Positions 24,652-32,670 of a DNA stretch of 64,000 nt are shown piece after piece (the stretch's first letter is position 1; every line of letters starts with the position of its first letter). The DNA lies in the NCBI GenBank assembly GCA_963747835.1, contig CAVVGO010000006.1, positions 1,612,001 to 1,676,000 on the forward strand. The letters are read 5' to 3'. Under the pieces are notes generated by a model. The model had not been told where the DNA came from. It searched no databases and worked only from the letters and a program-made list of their open reading frames with translations. This DNA comes from JAJPKK01 sp963747835. GTDB lineage: Bacteria > Pseudomonadota > Alphaproteobacteria > Rhizobiales > Xanthobacteraceae. Both the position numbers and the translations under genes were made by a program.

Positions 24652-25458
24652 TCAGCCCACGATCGCCAGCCCGATCAAGCCGAGCGTACCGACCATCACT
24701 CGCCACCAGGCGAACAGGTCGAAGCCGTGTCCCGACACGTAATCGAGCAGCCGCTTCACCACGATCCATCCGGCGACGAACGACATCACGAAGCCGACCG
24801 CAACGATCAGCAGATTGCTGCCCGACATGTGTCCGGCGTTCTTGTAGAAATCATACGCAAACGCCCCCACCATCGTCGGCATGGCGAGGTAGAATGAGAA
24901 TTCGGCCGCCGAGCGGCGGTCGGCGCCGAACAGCATGGCCGCCACAATGGTGGCGCCGGACCGCGACACGCCCGGAACCATGGCGAGGCACTGGCAGAAG
25001 CCGATCCCCAGATACATTGGCAGCGAAAAGCCGGTGGCGTCGTGAAAGCGCGGCTTGAGATCGAGGCTGTCCACATAGAGCAGCACCGCGCCGCCGGCGA
25101 TCAGGCTGAAGCAGACGATCCACGGATTGAACAGAACGCTCTTGATGAAGTCGTGGGCCAGCGCACCGATGACGGCGGCCGGCAGGAACGCGATCAGGAC
25201 GCCGAGCACGAAGCGGCGCGCATTGGGATCGGAGAACAATCCGATCGCGATCGACAACAGCTTCGCGAAATAGATCGACAACAGCGCCAGGATGGCGCCG
25301 AGTTGAATGAGGACCGCAAAGGTATTGCCGAATTCCTCGTCGCCGAACCCAAAAAAATGCTGCAGCAGCAACAGGTGTCCGGTCGACGACACCGGGATGT
25401 ATTCGGTGAGGCCTTCCACGATTCCGAGGAAGGCGGCCTTGATAATGTCGAAGACCAT
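24652..25458 (-). CDS. uppP: undecaprenyl-diphosphatase (UppP/BacA)
   Basis: 268 residues, about eight membrane helices. The signature GLTEYIPVSSTGHL (17-30) contains the catalytic Glu and Ser, and the second motif PGVSRSGATI follows near the middle. The enzyme recycles undecaprenyl pyrophosphate, the lipid carrier for peptidoglycan and surface polysaccharides. Overproduction confers bacitracin resistance in other bacteria. It is convergent with the NDUFA9-like gene. Confidence 0.95.
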   Translation of the reverse strand: MVFDIIKAAFLGIVEGLTEYIPVSSTGHLLLLQHFFGFGDEEFGNTFAVLIQLGAILALLSIYFAKLLSIAIGLFSDPNARRFVLGVLIAFLPAAVIGALAHDFIKSVLFNPWIVCFSLIAGGAVLLYVDSLDLKPRFHDATGFSLPMYLGIGFCQCLAMVPGVSRSGATIVAAMLFGADRRSAAEFSFYLAMPTMVGAFAYDFYKNAGHMSGSNLLIVAVGFVMSFVAGWIVVKRLLDYVSGHGFDLFAWWRVMVGTLGLIGLAIVG

Positions 25459-25782
25459 GAATGGATGCTCCGTGGCGAACGGCCCAAGGAAACGGGTGTG
25501 CGGCAGCCAAGGGGATCGAGACGAACTCGCAACACGCCGTGGTTTTGGCCCAAGGCGAGCGGCCGGGCAAGGGAATGCCGATCGCCGCCGTCAAGCGGCA
25601 TCGTCGCGGCGTGGACTCCTGCCGTCGCCGTGCCTAAGCTTAGGTTCCGGCTCATATTCCGGGTTCGGTTGCGCCCCCGAAACCTGTTATGCCCGGATTT
25701 GAACGCATTAAAGATTTCTATACCGTTAGGTTCCGATGTTATTCGTTCCTCGCCCTGTCGGCCCCACCAACATTGGGATTAG
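25459..25782. other. 324-bp divergent intergenic region (uppP / GST)
   Basis: No gene found. It should carry promoters for both neighbours; the stretch around 25700-25735 is locally A/T-richer, which would suit the GST promoter, but no clear box can be claimed. Confidence 0.4.
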
Positions 25783-26475
25783 ATGCTCACACTGTTTCAT
25801 CATACGTTCTGCCCGCACTCCCGCTTCGTCCGTATCGCGGCCGGGGAGTACGGGCTTAATCCGACGCTCATCGAAGAGCGCCCGTGGGAACGGCGGGACG
25901 AATTCCTGGCGCTCAACCCGGCCGGCAACACGCCGGTCTGGCTGGAGGAGGGCCGACCGCCGGTGCCAGGCGCCGGGATCATCGCGGAATATCTCGACGA
26001 GACGCGGGGCGATGCGCTCAATAGTCACAGGCTGCTGCCGGCCGACATAAGCGGCCGGGTCGAGGTCCGGCGCCTGCTTGCATGGTTCAACGACAAGTTC
26101 TTTGTGGAGGTGAGCGGCCCGCTGGTCGCCGAACGCGTCCTCAAGCGCCACATGACCGCGGCTCAGGGGGGCGGACCGCCGGAGCCGGACGCCATCCGTG
26201 CGGCGCTTGCCAATATCCGCTATCATCTCGCTTATATCAGCTGGCTGGTGCGCACTCGAAATTGGCTCGCCGGAGAGCGTATGAGCTACGCTGATCTCGC
26301 GGCGGCGGCGCATTTGTCGGCGATTGATTATCTGGGCGACGTACCGTGGAACCACGACGAAGCAGCCAAGAACTGGTACGCGAGGGTGAAATCGCGCCCG
26401 TCGTTCCGGCCGCTGCTGATCGAATCCTATCCGGGCATCCAACCATCCAGGACCTACGCCGATCTGGACTTCTGA
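25783..26475 (+). CDS. glutathione S-transferase family protein
   Basis: 230 residues with the thioredoxin-like N-terminal domain (LFHHTFCPHSRFVRIAAGEY, a CPxS active-site variant) and the helical C-terminal domain (about 85-225). NPAGNTPVWLEEGRPPV supplies the cis-proline loop. The Cys of CPHS suggests glutaredoxin-like or omega/beta-type chemistry. Its 3' end overlaps the apparent 5' end of queG, so the two are co-transcribed. Confidence 0.87.
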   Translation: MLTLFHHTFCPHSRFVRIAAGEYGLNPTLIEERPWERRDEFLALNPAGNTPVWLEEGRPPVPGAGIIAEYLDETRGDALNSHRLLPADISGRVEVRRLLAWFNDKFFVEVSGPLVAERVLKRHMTAAQGGGPPEPDAIRAALANIRYHLAYISWLVRTRNWLAGERMSYADLAAAAHLSAIDYLGDVPWNHDEAAKNWYARVKSRPSFRPLLIESYPGIQPSRTYADLDF

Positions 26476-27611
26476 CCGCGCCAGCCGACATCAAAGCGGC
26501 ACTCGTTGAGGCCGCGGCCGGTTTCGGCTTCGACGCCGTTGCAGTGACGCGTCCCGAGCTTGCGGCGCGGGTCCGCGAAGGTCTCGGGGAATTCCTCGCT
26601 GCCGGCCATCATGGTGACATGGACTGGCTGGCGGCGCGGCCGGAGCGCCGCGGCGACCCGCAAACCCTGTGGCCGGAGGCGCGCGCGGTCGTCATGCTGG
26701 GGGTCAATTACGGCCCGGACCGCGACCCTACCGCGATCCTCAAGCAGCGCGACCGCGGCGCGATCTCGGTCTATGCGCAGGGCGACGATTATCACGATGT
26801 GATCAAGAAGCGTCTGAGGGGCCTCGCGCGTTGGCTTGTGGCGCAGGCGGGCGGCGACGTAAAGGTATTCGTCGATACCGCTGCCGTGATGGAGAAGCCG
26901 CTGGCCGCTGCCGCCGGCATCGGCTGGCAGGGCAAGCACACCAACCTGGTGTCGCGCCGGTTCGGCTCCTGGCTGTTCCTCGGCGCGCTCTTCACCACCC
27001 TGGAATTGCCGGTGGACTATCCGGAAGACGACAACTGCGGCAGTTGCGCCGCCTGTCTCGACGTCTGCCCAACCGCGGCGTTCCCCGCTCCATACCGGCT
27101 CGACGCACGGCGCTGCATTTCGTACCTCACCATCGAGCACGAAGGACCGATACCGCGCGAACTGCGACCCCTGATGGGTAATCGCATCTATGGCTGCGAC
27201 GATTGCCTCGCCGTGTGCCCGTGGAACAAGTTCGCCCAGGAAGGCCACGAGGCTAAGCTCGCCGGCCGTGCCGTGCTTGCTGCGCCGGCGCTTGGAGAGC
27301 TCGCGCAACTCGACGATGCGGGCTTCCGTAAACTGTTCGCCCGCACCGCCGTCAAACGGACCGGCCGCGACCGCTTCGTGCGCAACGTGCTCATCGCCAT
27401 CGGCAACAGCCGCGATCCTGCGTTGGCGGTTGCCGCCGAGCGGCTCCTCGACGACCCCGCCGCGGTGGTGCGCGGCGCCGCCGTATGGGCCGCCGCGCGG
27501 CTCGTTTCGCCACAGGTGTTCGCCGACCTGGCGGCGCGATACCGGACCGCCGAAACGGACCCATCCGTACGCGAGGAATGGTCCGCGGCCGTTGCGGACG
27601 CCTGCGCGTGA
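26346..27611 (+). CDS. queG: epoxyqueuosine reductase QueG
   Basis: Cobalamin-dependent, 4Fe-4S reductase for the last step of queuosine synthesis in tRNA. Two ferredoxin-like Cys clusters are visible, CGSCAACLDVCPTAAFPAP and CDDCLAVCPW, preceded by the cofactor region GIGWQGKHTNLVS, and a C-terminal HEAT-like segment follows. Family homology begins around ADIKAALVEAAAGFGFDAV. The only ATG/GTG/TTG in frame before it is the ATG at 26346, deep inside the GST gene; a CTG at 26472, overlapping the GST stop, is the more natural position but a rare start codon. The catalytic region is unaffected. The window's cobalamin genes could supply its cofactor. Confidence 0.9.
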   Translation: MEPRRSSQELVREGEIAPVVPAAADRILSGHPTIQDLRRSGLLTAPADIKAALVEAAAGFGFDAVAVTRPELAARVREGLGEFLAAGHHGDMDWLAARPERRGDPQTLWPEARAVVMLGVNYGPDRDPTAILKQRDRGAISVYAQGDDYHDVIKKRLRGLARWLVAQAGGDVKVFVDTAAVMEKPLAAAAGIGWQGKHTNLVSRRFGSWLFLGALFTTLELPVDYPEDDNCGSCAACLDVCPTAAFPAPYRLDARRCISYLTIEHEGPIPRELRPLMGNRIYGCDDCLAVCPWNKFAQEGHEAKLAGRAVLAAPALGELAQLDDAGFRKLFARTAVKRTGRDRFVRNVLIAIGNSRDPALAVAAERLLDDPAAVVRGAAVWAAARLVSPQVFADLAARYRTAETDPSVREEWSAAVADACA

Positions 27612-28501
27612 GCACGCTCGTCTGTCTCGGCTTCGGCTATTCGGCGCAGCATTATGTCGCCCGCTACGGCAGACGGTTCGATCGCATCGTCGGCACCACC
27701 CGCGGCGAAGCTAATGCGGCGGCGCTCGCAGCGCGGCGGTTCGGCGGCATCACGGTCGAGATGGTGGTGTTTGACGGCGCGTCAGTGTCACCGGCGCTCC
27801 GCAACGCCGTCGCGGAGGCGACGGCGCTCCTCGTCTCCATCTCGCCCGACGACGGCGCCGACCCCACGCTGGCGCGGCTGGGCGACGTCATCATGGCGGC
27901 GCCCCAGCTTGCCGGCATCGTGTATCTCTCCACCATCGCGGTGTACGGCAATCATGACGGCCAATGGATCGACGAAGCGACGCCGCTCACGCCGGCTCTG
28001 ACGCGCGCCGGCGATCGCATCGAGGCCGAGCGCGCCTGGCAGGCGCTCGGGGCCGAGCGCAAAACTCCAGTCGCGGTGATCCGCATCGCCGGAATTTATG
28101 GGCCCGGCCAGAATGCGCTGGAGACCGTGAAAGCCGGCCGCGCCCGACGAATCGTAAAGCCCGGGCAGGTGTTCAACCGGATCCATGTGGACGACCTCGC
28201 CCAAATCATAGAGAACGCCTTCGACCACGGCGCCGACGGGATCTTCAACGCGGCGGACGACGAGCCCACCGCGCCGGGCGATCCCATCGTGTTCGCCGCA
28301 AGCCTGCTTGGCGTCGCCCCGCCGCTCGAAATCGCTTTCGAGGAGGCGAAGAAGACGATGACGGCCTTCGCGGTGAGCTTCTACGGCGAAAGCAAGCGGG
28401 TGCGAAACGATCGCATCAAATCGGTGCTTGGCGTGAAGCTGCGCTACCCGACCTATCGGGAGGGCCTGCGTGCGCTCGCCGCGAAATCAGGGCCGGATTA
28501 A
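27608..28501 (+). CDS. SDR/NAD-dependent epimerase-type protein
   Basis: 297 residues from a GTG at 27608 that overlaps the queG stop (GTGA). The Rossmann start is degenerate (VCLGFGYSAQHYVARY). STIAVYGNHDGQW supplies the region that normally carries the active-site Ser/Tyr, but the usual YxxxK is not obvious. RIHVDDLAQIIENAFD and YREGLRAL resemble YeeZ/SDR_a5-type proteins often found beside queG in Rhizobiales. The function is not established. Confidence 0.8.
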   Translation: MSTLVCLGFGYSAQHYVARYGRRFDRIVGTTRGEANAAALAARRFGGITVEMVVFDGASVSPALRNAVAEATALLVSISPDDGADPTLARLGDVIMAAPQLAGIVYLSTIAVYGNHDGQWIDEATPLTPALTRAGDRIEAERAWQALGAERKTPVAVIRIAGIYGPGQNALETVKAGRARRIVKPGQVFNRIHVDDLAQIIENAFDHGADGIFNAADDEPTAPGDPIVFAASLLGVAPPLEIAFEEAKKTMTAFAVSFYGESKRVRNDRIKSVLGVKLRYPTYREGLRALAAKSGPD

Positions 28502-28572
28502 GTAACGCTGACGTGTGCAGGGATCGAGGCCGACCGGCGATTTCGCAGACAACTCCGTCGCGAGCGAAGTGT

Positions 28573-29349
28573 TTAGAATTCCGCCACAGCGCCGAGCAGC
28601 CGTTCAACGTCTTCCGGTCGTGATAGGCGGTGATCGCCGTCCTTGACCAGTGACAACACCACGTCGTCCTGGGCAAGGCGCGACACGAGTTCCACGGCGT
28701 GCCGCCATGGCACGTCGGGATCCTCGACGCCTTGTAATATGCGTACCGGGCAGCCGATTTCGATCAGGCCGCCGAGCAAGAGATGACGGCGGCCGTCCGC
28801 GATGAGACCCGCCGTGATCTCGTAAGGTTCCTCGGAATATTGCGACGGGCGCATCCACACGCCCGTGGTTTCGATCTCGCGCTTTACGCTTGCGGGAAAC
28901 CGCTTCCACATCAGTTCTTCCGTGAAATCCACGGCCGGTGCGATCAGGACAAGCCCCGCAAGTGATGCCGAACCGGCGGGTTCCGGGCGCCGCCTGATTT
29001 CGCGTGCCAGCAGCAGGGCGAGCCACCCGCCCATCGAAGAGCCGACCAGCACCTGCGGCCCGTCGCAGCAGGCGTCGAACACCGCGATGCTTTCCTCGAG
29101 CCAGCGGCTGATGGTGCCGTCGACGAATTTGCCCCCCAATTCGCCGTGCCCGGAGTAATCGAATCGCGCGCAGGCGCGGCTGTGCGCGCCGGCCCATTGA
29201 TCGAGCGCGATCGCCTTGGTGCCGCCCATGTCGGACTTGAATCCACCGAGCCACATCAGGCCGGGCGCGGCGCCGTTGCGTCGCCGGACCGCGATTTTCC
29301 GCGCCGTGCCCGCTTGTCCGACATCCAAAAACAGGGATTCCATGGTCAT
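28573..29349 (-). CDS. alpha/beta hydrolase
   Basis: 258 residues from ATG 29349. The nucleophile elbow is GSSMGG in VLVGSSMGGWLALLLA. An earlier FDYSGHGELGG gives the oxyanion region, and the C-terminal GDHRLSRPED supplies the catalytic His. The late Asp lies in GVEDPDVPW. This is a carboxylesterase- or palmitoyl-thioesterase-like protein; the substrate is unknown. It is convergent with the SDR gene and divergent from the glycosyltransferase. Confidence 0.82.
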   Translation of the reverse strand: MTMESLFLDVGQAGTARKIAVRRRNGAAPGLMWLGGFKSDMGGTKAIALDQWAGAHSRACARFDYSGHGELGGKFVDGTISRWLEESIAVFDACCDGPQVLVGSSMGGWLALLLAREIRRRPEPAGSASLAGLVLIAPAVDFTEELMWKRFPASVKREIETTGVWMRPSQYSEEPYEITAGLIADGRRHLLLGGLIEIGCPVRILQGVEDPDVPWRHAVELVSRLAQDDVVLSLVKDGDHRLSRPEDVERLLGAVAEF

Positions 29350-29376
29350 GGTCGGACCGGGGACTTCGCCCGGCAA

Positions 29377-29726
29377 TCTATCTCGCTGTGCAGAATCCCA
29401 AAATCCTGTTGCACTGCGTCCGCCATGATAACTAACTGAATCGTCCGTGAATATGTTTGTGCGTTGCCGTGGGGCCGGCCACGGTCTATATCTTTGCGCC
29501 TAGGGTGGGAATGGCGATACGGCAATGTCCTGGCGAACCGCCGCCGAGGGCTTGCCACCGAAGACCGATACAAACATGCCGTCCGAGTGGGGCAGGCGAT
29601 AAAGGTCCGGAGCTGGGAGTGGCGATAGTATTTTTTGCGGAGCGGCCGACGAACGAGTCTCCGGCTGCGAAAATCCTTGATATTGCGATTGCGCCGGCCG
29701 TGCCTGCCGTTGCGCCGTCGCGTGCG
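29377..29726. other. 350-bp region between hydrolase and glycosyltransferase
   Basis: No separate gene seen. It probably holds divergent promoters. The glycosyltransferase frame is open back to 29457, so some of this region may encode an N-terminal extension, most plausibly from the GTG at 29619, which has GGAG about 9 bases upstream. Confidence 0.45.
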
Positions 29727-30887
29727 ATGACAATTCTGATCGCGGTGCCGACCATCGAAGCCGGCGCAGCCGACGAGGGTGCGATCGAGCTCGTCCGCAT
29801 GCTGTCGGACGCCGGGCACCGCGCCATCGTTGTGTCGCGCGGCGGCCGGCTCGAGCCGGAACTCGCTGCCTGCGGGGCCGAGTTGGTGCGGCTCGACGCC
29901 GCGAGCCGTAACCCGCTGGTCATGGCGCGCAATGCCATGGTGATGAAGCGCCTCATCGCGCAGCGCCGCTGTGCCGTCGTGCATGCGCTTGCCCGCGCGC
30001 CGGCGTGGAGCGCGCTCGCCGCCGCCCGCGCGAGCGGGGTGCCATTCGTGACCAGCTGGTACAACGGATTTCGCGAACAGAATGTCTTCAAGCGCTTCTA
30101 TAACAGCGTCATGGCGCGCGCCGACCGGGTGATCGCCACCAGCGACCAGATCGCCGATGCCATCGCCGAGCGCCACCCCGATGTCGCGGCCCGGGTCGTC
30201 GTGATCCCGATCCATATCGATGCTGCCCAATTCGATCCGGCGCGGGTGACACCGCAGCGGATCGAGGCGGTGCGTGCCGCCTGGGGCGTCGCCGCCGAGA
30301 CCCGCGTCATCATGGTGGTGGGACGCATTCTCCGCCGCAAGGGCCATCACGTCATCGTTCGCGCGGCGCGACGCCTCAAGGACATGGGCTTGCGCGATTT
30401 TGCCTTTGCGTTCGTTGGCGAGGACCATGGCCGATCGAGCTACAGCGGCGAATTATGGGACATGGTTCTGGCAACCGCGACCTCCGACGTGATCCGGATC
30501 GTCGGGCCGCCCGAGGATGCCCCGGCCGCCTATGGCGCCTCGACCGCGGTCGTGTCCGCGGCGATCCAACTGGAGGGCCTCCCCCGCAGCCTGCTCGAAG
30601 CCATGACGATGGCGCGGCCGGTGGTCGCCTCCGATCTCGCGACCGGCCCCGAGACCGTGCTGGCGCCGCCCGCCGTCGCCGAGGATCGCATGACCGGCCT
30701 TCGGTTTCCGAGCGGGGACGACAGCGCGCTTGCGGCCGCCCTGATCAGGGTGTTGTCGGCGCCGGAGACATCGCGGCAGGCGATCGGACGGCGCGCCCGC
30801 GAGCACGTCATGACGCAGTACGCGAGTACTGCCGCCATGACGCAGATGTTTGCGGTCTATATGGAGATCGCCCGCCCTGGAGGTTGA
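29727..30887 (+). CDS. glycosyltransferase family 4-type protein
   Basis: 386 residues from ATG 29727, where the first Rossmann strand (MTILIAVPTIEAGAADEGAI) begins. The C-terminal half has the GT-B nucleotide-sugar site: RVIMVVGRILRRKGHHVIV, then a variant of the E-x7-E motif in QLEGLPRSLLEAMTMARPVV. Such genes are often found upstream of infC in Bradyrhizobium-type genomes. The usual N-terminal GGAE motif reads AGAADEG here. Donor and acceptor are unknown; cell-surface polysaccharide is the usual target. Confidence 0.82.
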   Translation: MTILIAVPTIEAGAADEGAIELVRMLSDAGHRAIVVSRGGRLEPELAACGAELVRLDAASRNPLVMARNAMVMKRLIAQRRCAVVHALARAPAWSALAAARASGVPFVTSWYNGFREQNVFKRFYNSVMARADRVIATSDQIADAIAERHPDVAARVVVIPIHIDAAQFDPARVTPQRIEAVRAAWGVAAETRVIMVVGRILRRKGHHVIVRAARRLKDMGLRDFAFAFVGEDHGRSSYSGELWDMVLATATSDVIRIVGPPEDAPAAYGASTAVVSAAIQLEGLPRSLLEAMTMARPVVASDLATGPETVLAPPAVAEDRMTGLRFPSGDDSALAAALIRVLSAPETSRQAIGRRAREHVMTQYASTAAMTQMFAVYMEIARPGG

Positions 30888-31077
30888 GGCAGGCCGCGCC
30901 GCGCGAACCATCCTGCGGACCGGCCGCGACCGTAACTTGGCTCAAATTTCTCGCAATACCGTTGACTTGTTAACCTTTTGTACCGATCTTCATGTCCCTC
31001 CGAGTAGCAAATCCGCTCACGGCGTGGTGGTCCTCCACCTGCCGAGCGGCACATGCGAAAGGCCGTTGCAACAGCTG

Positions 31078-31095
31078 AAGGAGAAGACAGCCATT
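31078..31095 (+). promoter_or_regulatory. ribosome site and AUU start of infC
   Basis: AAGGAG at 31078-31083 is followed by nine bases and then ATT at 31093, in frame with infC. The next in-frame ATG (31105) is 21 bases from the AAGGAG, too far for normal use. The AUU start is a known device for IF3 autoregulation. Confidence 0.85.
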
Positions 31096-31632
31096 CGTCG
31101 CCCGATGAGAGCCGCGCCGCCCGTTACCAAAGACGGTCCGCGCATCAACGATGATATCCGCGAACGCGAGGTTCATCTGATCGATAAGGACGGTGCCAAT
31201 CGCGGCACAGTTTCGATTACTGAGGCATTGGCGCTTGCCCAGGAGGCTGGCCTCGACTTGGTCGAGATCGCCCCGAACGCCGTACCGCCGGTCTGCAAGC
31301 TACTTGATTACGGCAAGTATAAATTTCAGGAGCAGAAGAAGCAGGCCGAAGCGCGCAAGAAGCAGAAAGTCGTCGAGATCAAGGAAGTCAAGTTCCGCCC
31401 GATGATCGACGACCATGATTACGATGTGAAAATGCGCTCGATGCATCGCTTCTTCGAGGAAGGCGACAAGGTCAAGGTAACGCTGCGGTTCCGCGGCCGC
31501 GAAATGGCGCACCAGGAACTCGGTATCCGGTTGCTTGACCGGCTCAAAGGCGACACCGAAAAAATCGCGAAGGTCGAGATGGATGCCCGCTTCGAGGGGC
31601 GCCAGATGATCATGGTGCTGGCGCCGAAATAA
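31093..31632 (+). CDS. infC: translation initiation factor IF-3, AUU start
   Basis: 179 residues when begun at the AUU codon at 31093. The N-terminus then reads (M)RRPMRAAPP, matching the RRPxRA start of rhizobial IF3 proteins. The N domain (DGPRINDDIREREVHLID; VEIAPNAVPPVCKLLDYGKY) and C domain (VKFRPMIDDHDYDVKMRS; LRFRGREMAHQELG) are both complete. IF3 checks the start codon and keeps subunits apart, so an AUU start lets the protein repress its own synthesis. It begins the infC-rpmI-rplT-pheS-pheT block. Confidence 0.94.
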   Translation: MRRPMRAAPPVTKDGPRINDDIREREVHLIDKDGANRGTVSITEALALAQEAGLDLVEIAPNAVPPVCKLLDYGKYKFQEQKKQAEARKKQKVVEIKEVKFRPMIDDHDYDVKMRSMHRFFEEGDKVKVTLRFRGREMAHQELGIRLLDRLKGDTEKIAKVEMDARFEGRQMIMVLAPK

Positions 31633-31726
31633 CCCTCCGCAAGCCGCATTTGCGGCCGCTGGCGCCTGCGACCGGCACGGGCTCCCGTTTCCGACGAAAC
31701 CCGTTGCAAGCATTATTGCCAGTTTG

Positions 31727-31748
31727 CCGTCGGCTTTTTCGCCGGCGG
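31727..31748 (+). promoter_or_regulatory. hairpin in the infC-rpmI spacer
   Basis: CCGTCGGC (31727-31734) pairs with GCCGGCGG (31741-31748), eight pairs including one G-U, around a U-rich loop. No U-tract follows, so it is not a classic terminator. Its place in the 291-bp leader before rpmI makes it a candidate part of ribosomal-protein autoregulation. Confidence 0.5.
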
Positions 31749-31923
31749 TTGCCAATTCCCGGGCTCTCTGCCATAACCCCCGCCTTCCGTTGCCCGGCTA
31801 AAGGGCTGCCGTGGCGGCGGAGAAGTGCTCAATCAGCACGCTCATGCGAGCAACCGCTCACTCGAGCATCACCGGTGGACCCCGGCCGCAACGCCGTGTC
31901 CACGCCGGAAAAAGGAGAGCCAA

Positions 31924-32124
31924 ATGCCCAAGCTTAAGACCAAGTCGGGCGCCAAAAAGCGCTTCAAAATCACCGGGACCGGAAAGGTGCTTTACGCCCA
32001 ATCGGGCAAGCGCCACGGCATGATCAAGCGGAGCACCAAGCAGATCCGTGACCATCGCGGTAACGCGGTGCTGTTCAAGACCGATGGCGACCGGATCAAG
32101 AAATACTGGTTGCCGAACGGCTGA
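31924..32124 (+). CDS. rpmI: 50S ribosomal protein L35
   Basis: 66 residues, very basic, starting MPKLKTKSGAKKRFKITGTG and ending IKKYWLPNG, a complete L35. ATG at 31924 follows an AAAGGAGAG ribosome site. L35 is paired with L20 downstream, as in nearly all bacteria. Confidence 0.97.
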   Translation: MPKLKTKSGAKKRFKITGTGKVLYAQSGKRHGMIKRSTKQIRDHRGNAVLFKTDGDRIKKYWLPNG

Positions 32125-32138
32125 GCGCCGCTGATCGC

Positions 32139-32159
32139 AGGCCGCGCACGGCGCGGCCT
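32139..32159 (+). promoter_or_regulatory. perfect GC-rich hairpin between rpmI and rplT
   Basis: AGGCCGCG (32139-32146) and CGCGGCCT (32152-32159) are perfectly complementary around a five-base loop, 39 bp before the rplT start. It is not followed by a U-run. L20 controls its own operon in other bacteria by binding mRNA structures in this neighbourhood; that role is inference here. Confidence 0.55.
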
Positions 32160-32198
32160 AACTGACATGCCCGCCGCAAGATCTGAAGGAGATCCGTC

Positions 32199-32558
32199 AT
32201 GGCCCGCGTCAAACGGGGCGTCACCGGACACGCCAAGCACAAGAAAGTCCTCAAAGCCGCCAAGGGCTATTACGGCCGGCGCAAGAACACCATTCGTATC
32301 GCCAAGCAAGCGGTTGAAAAGGCGAACCAATACGCCTTCCGCGATCGCAAGCGCCGCAAACGCACGTTTCGGGCGCTGTGGATCCAGCGCCTCAATGCGG
32401 CGGTGCGTCAGTTCGGGCTGACCTACAGCAAGTTTATCGACGGCCTGGGCAAAGCTGGGGTCACGGTCGACCGCAAGGTGCTCTCCGACCTCGCCATCCA
32501 CGAACCGGCGACTTTCGAAGCAATCGTCGACAAGGCAAAGACCGCGTTGGCGGCCTGA
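32199..32558 (+). CDS. rplT: 50S ribosomal protein L20
   Basis: 119 residues, basic throughout, with the standard N-terminal RVKRGVTGHAKHKKVLKAAK and the globular C-terminal half (FRALWIQRLNAAVRQFGL). ATG at 32199 follows AAGGAG. L20 is an early assembly protein and, in many bacteria, the translational regulator of the infC-rpmI-rplT operon. Confidence 0.97.
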   Translation: MARVKRGVTGHAKHKKVLKAAKGYYGRRKNTIRIAKQAVEKANQYAFRDRKRRKRTFRALWIQRLNAAVRQFGLTYSKFIDGLGKAGVTVDRKVLSDLAIHEPATFEAIVDKAKTALAA

Positions 32559-32670
32559 CCTTTCCGACTTCCGCGCTTGCCGAGGCGCTGGCAGGGCATC
32601 GGCCCCGCCCCGCCGGGCTCGACGTTTTCCCCGACGGATGGCCACAACCGCGGCATCGCGCGAGGATGAC

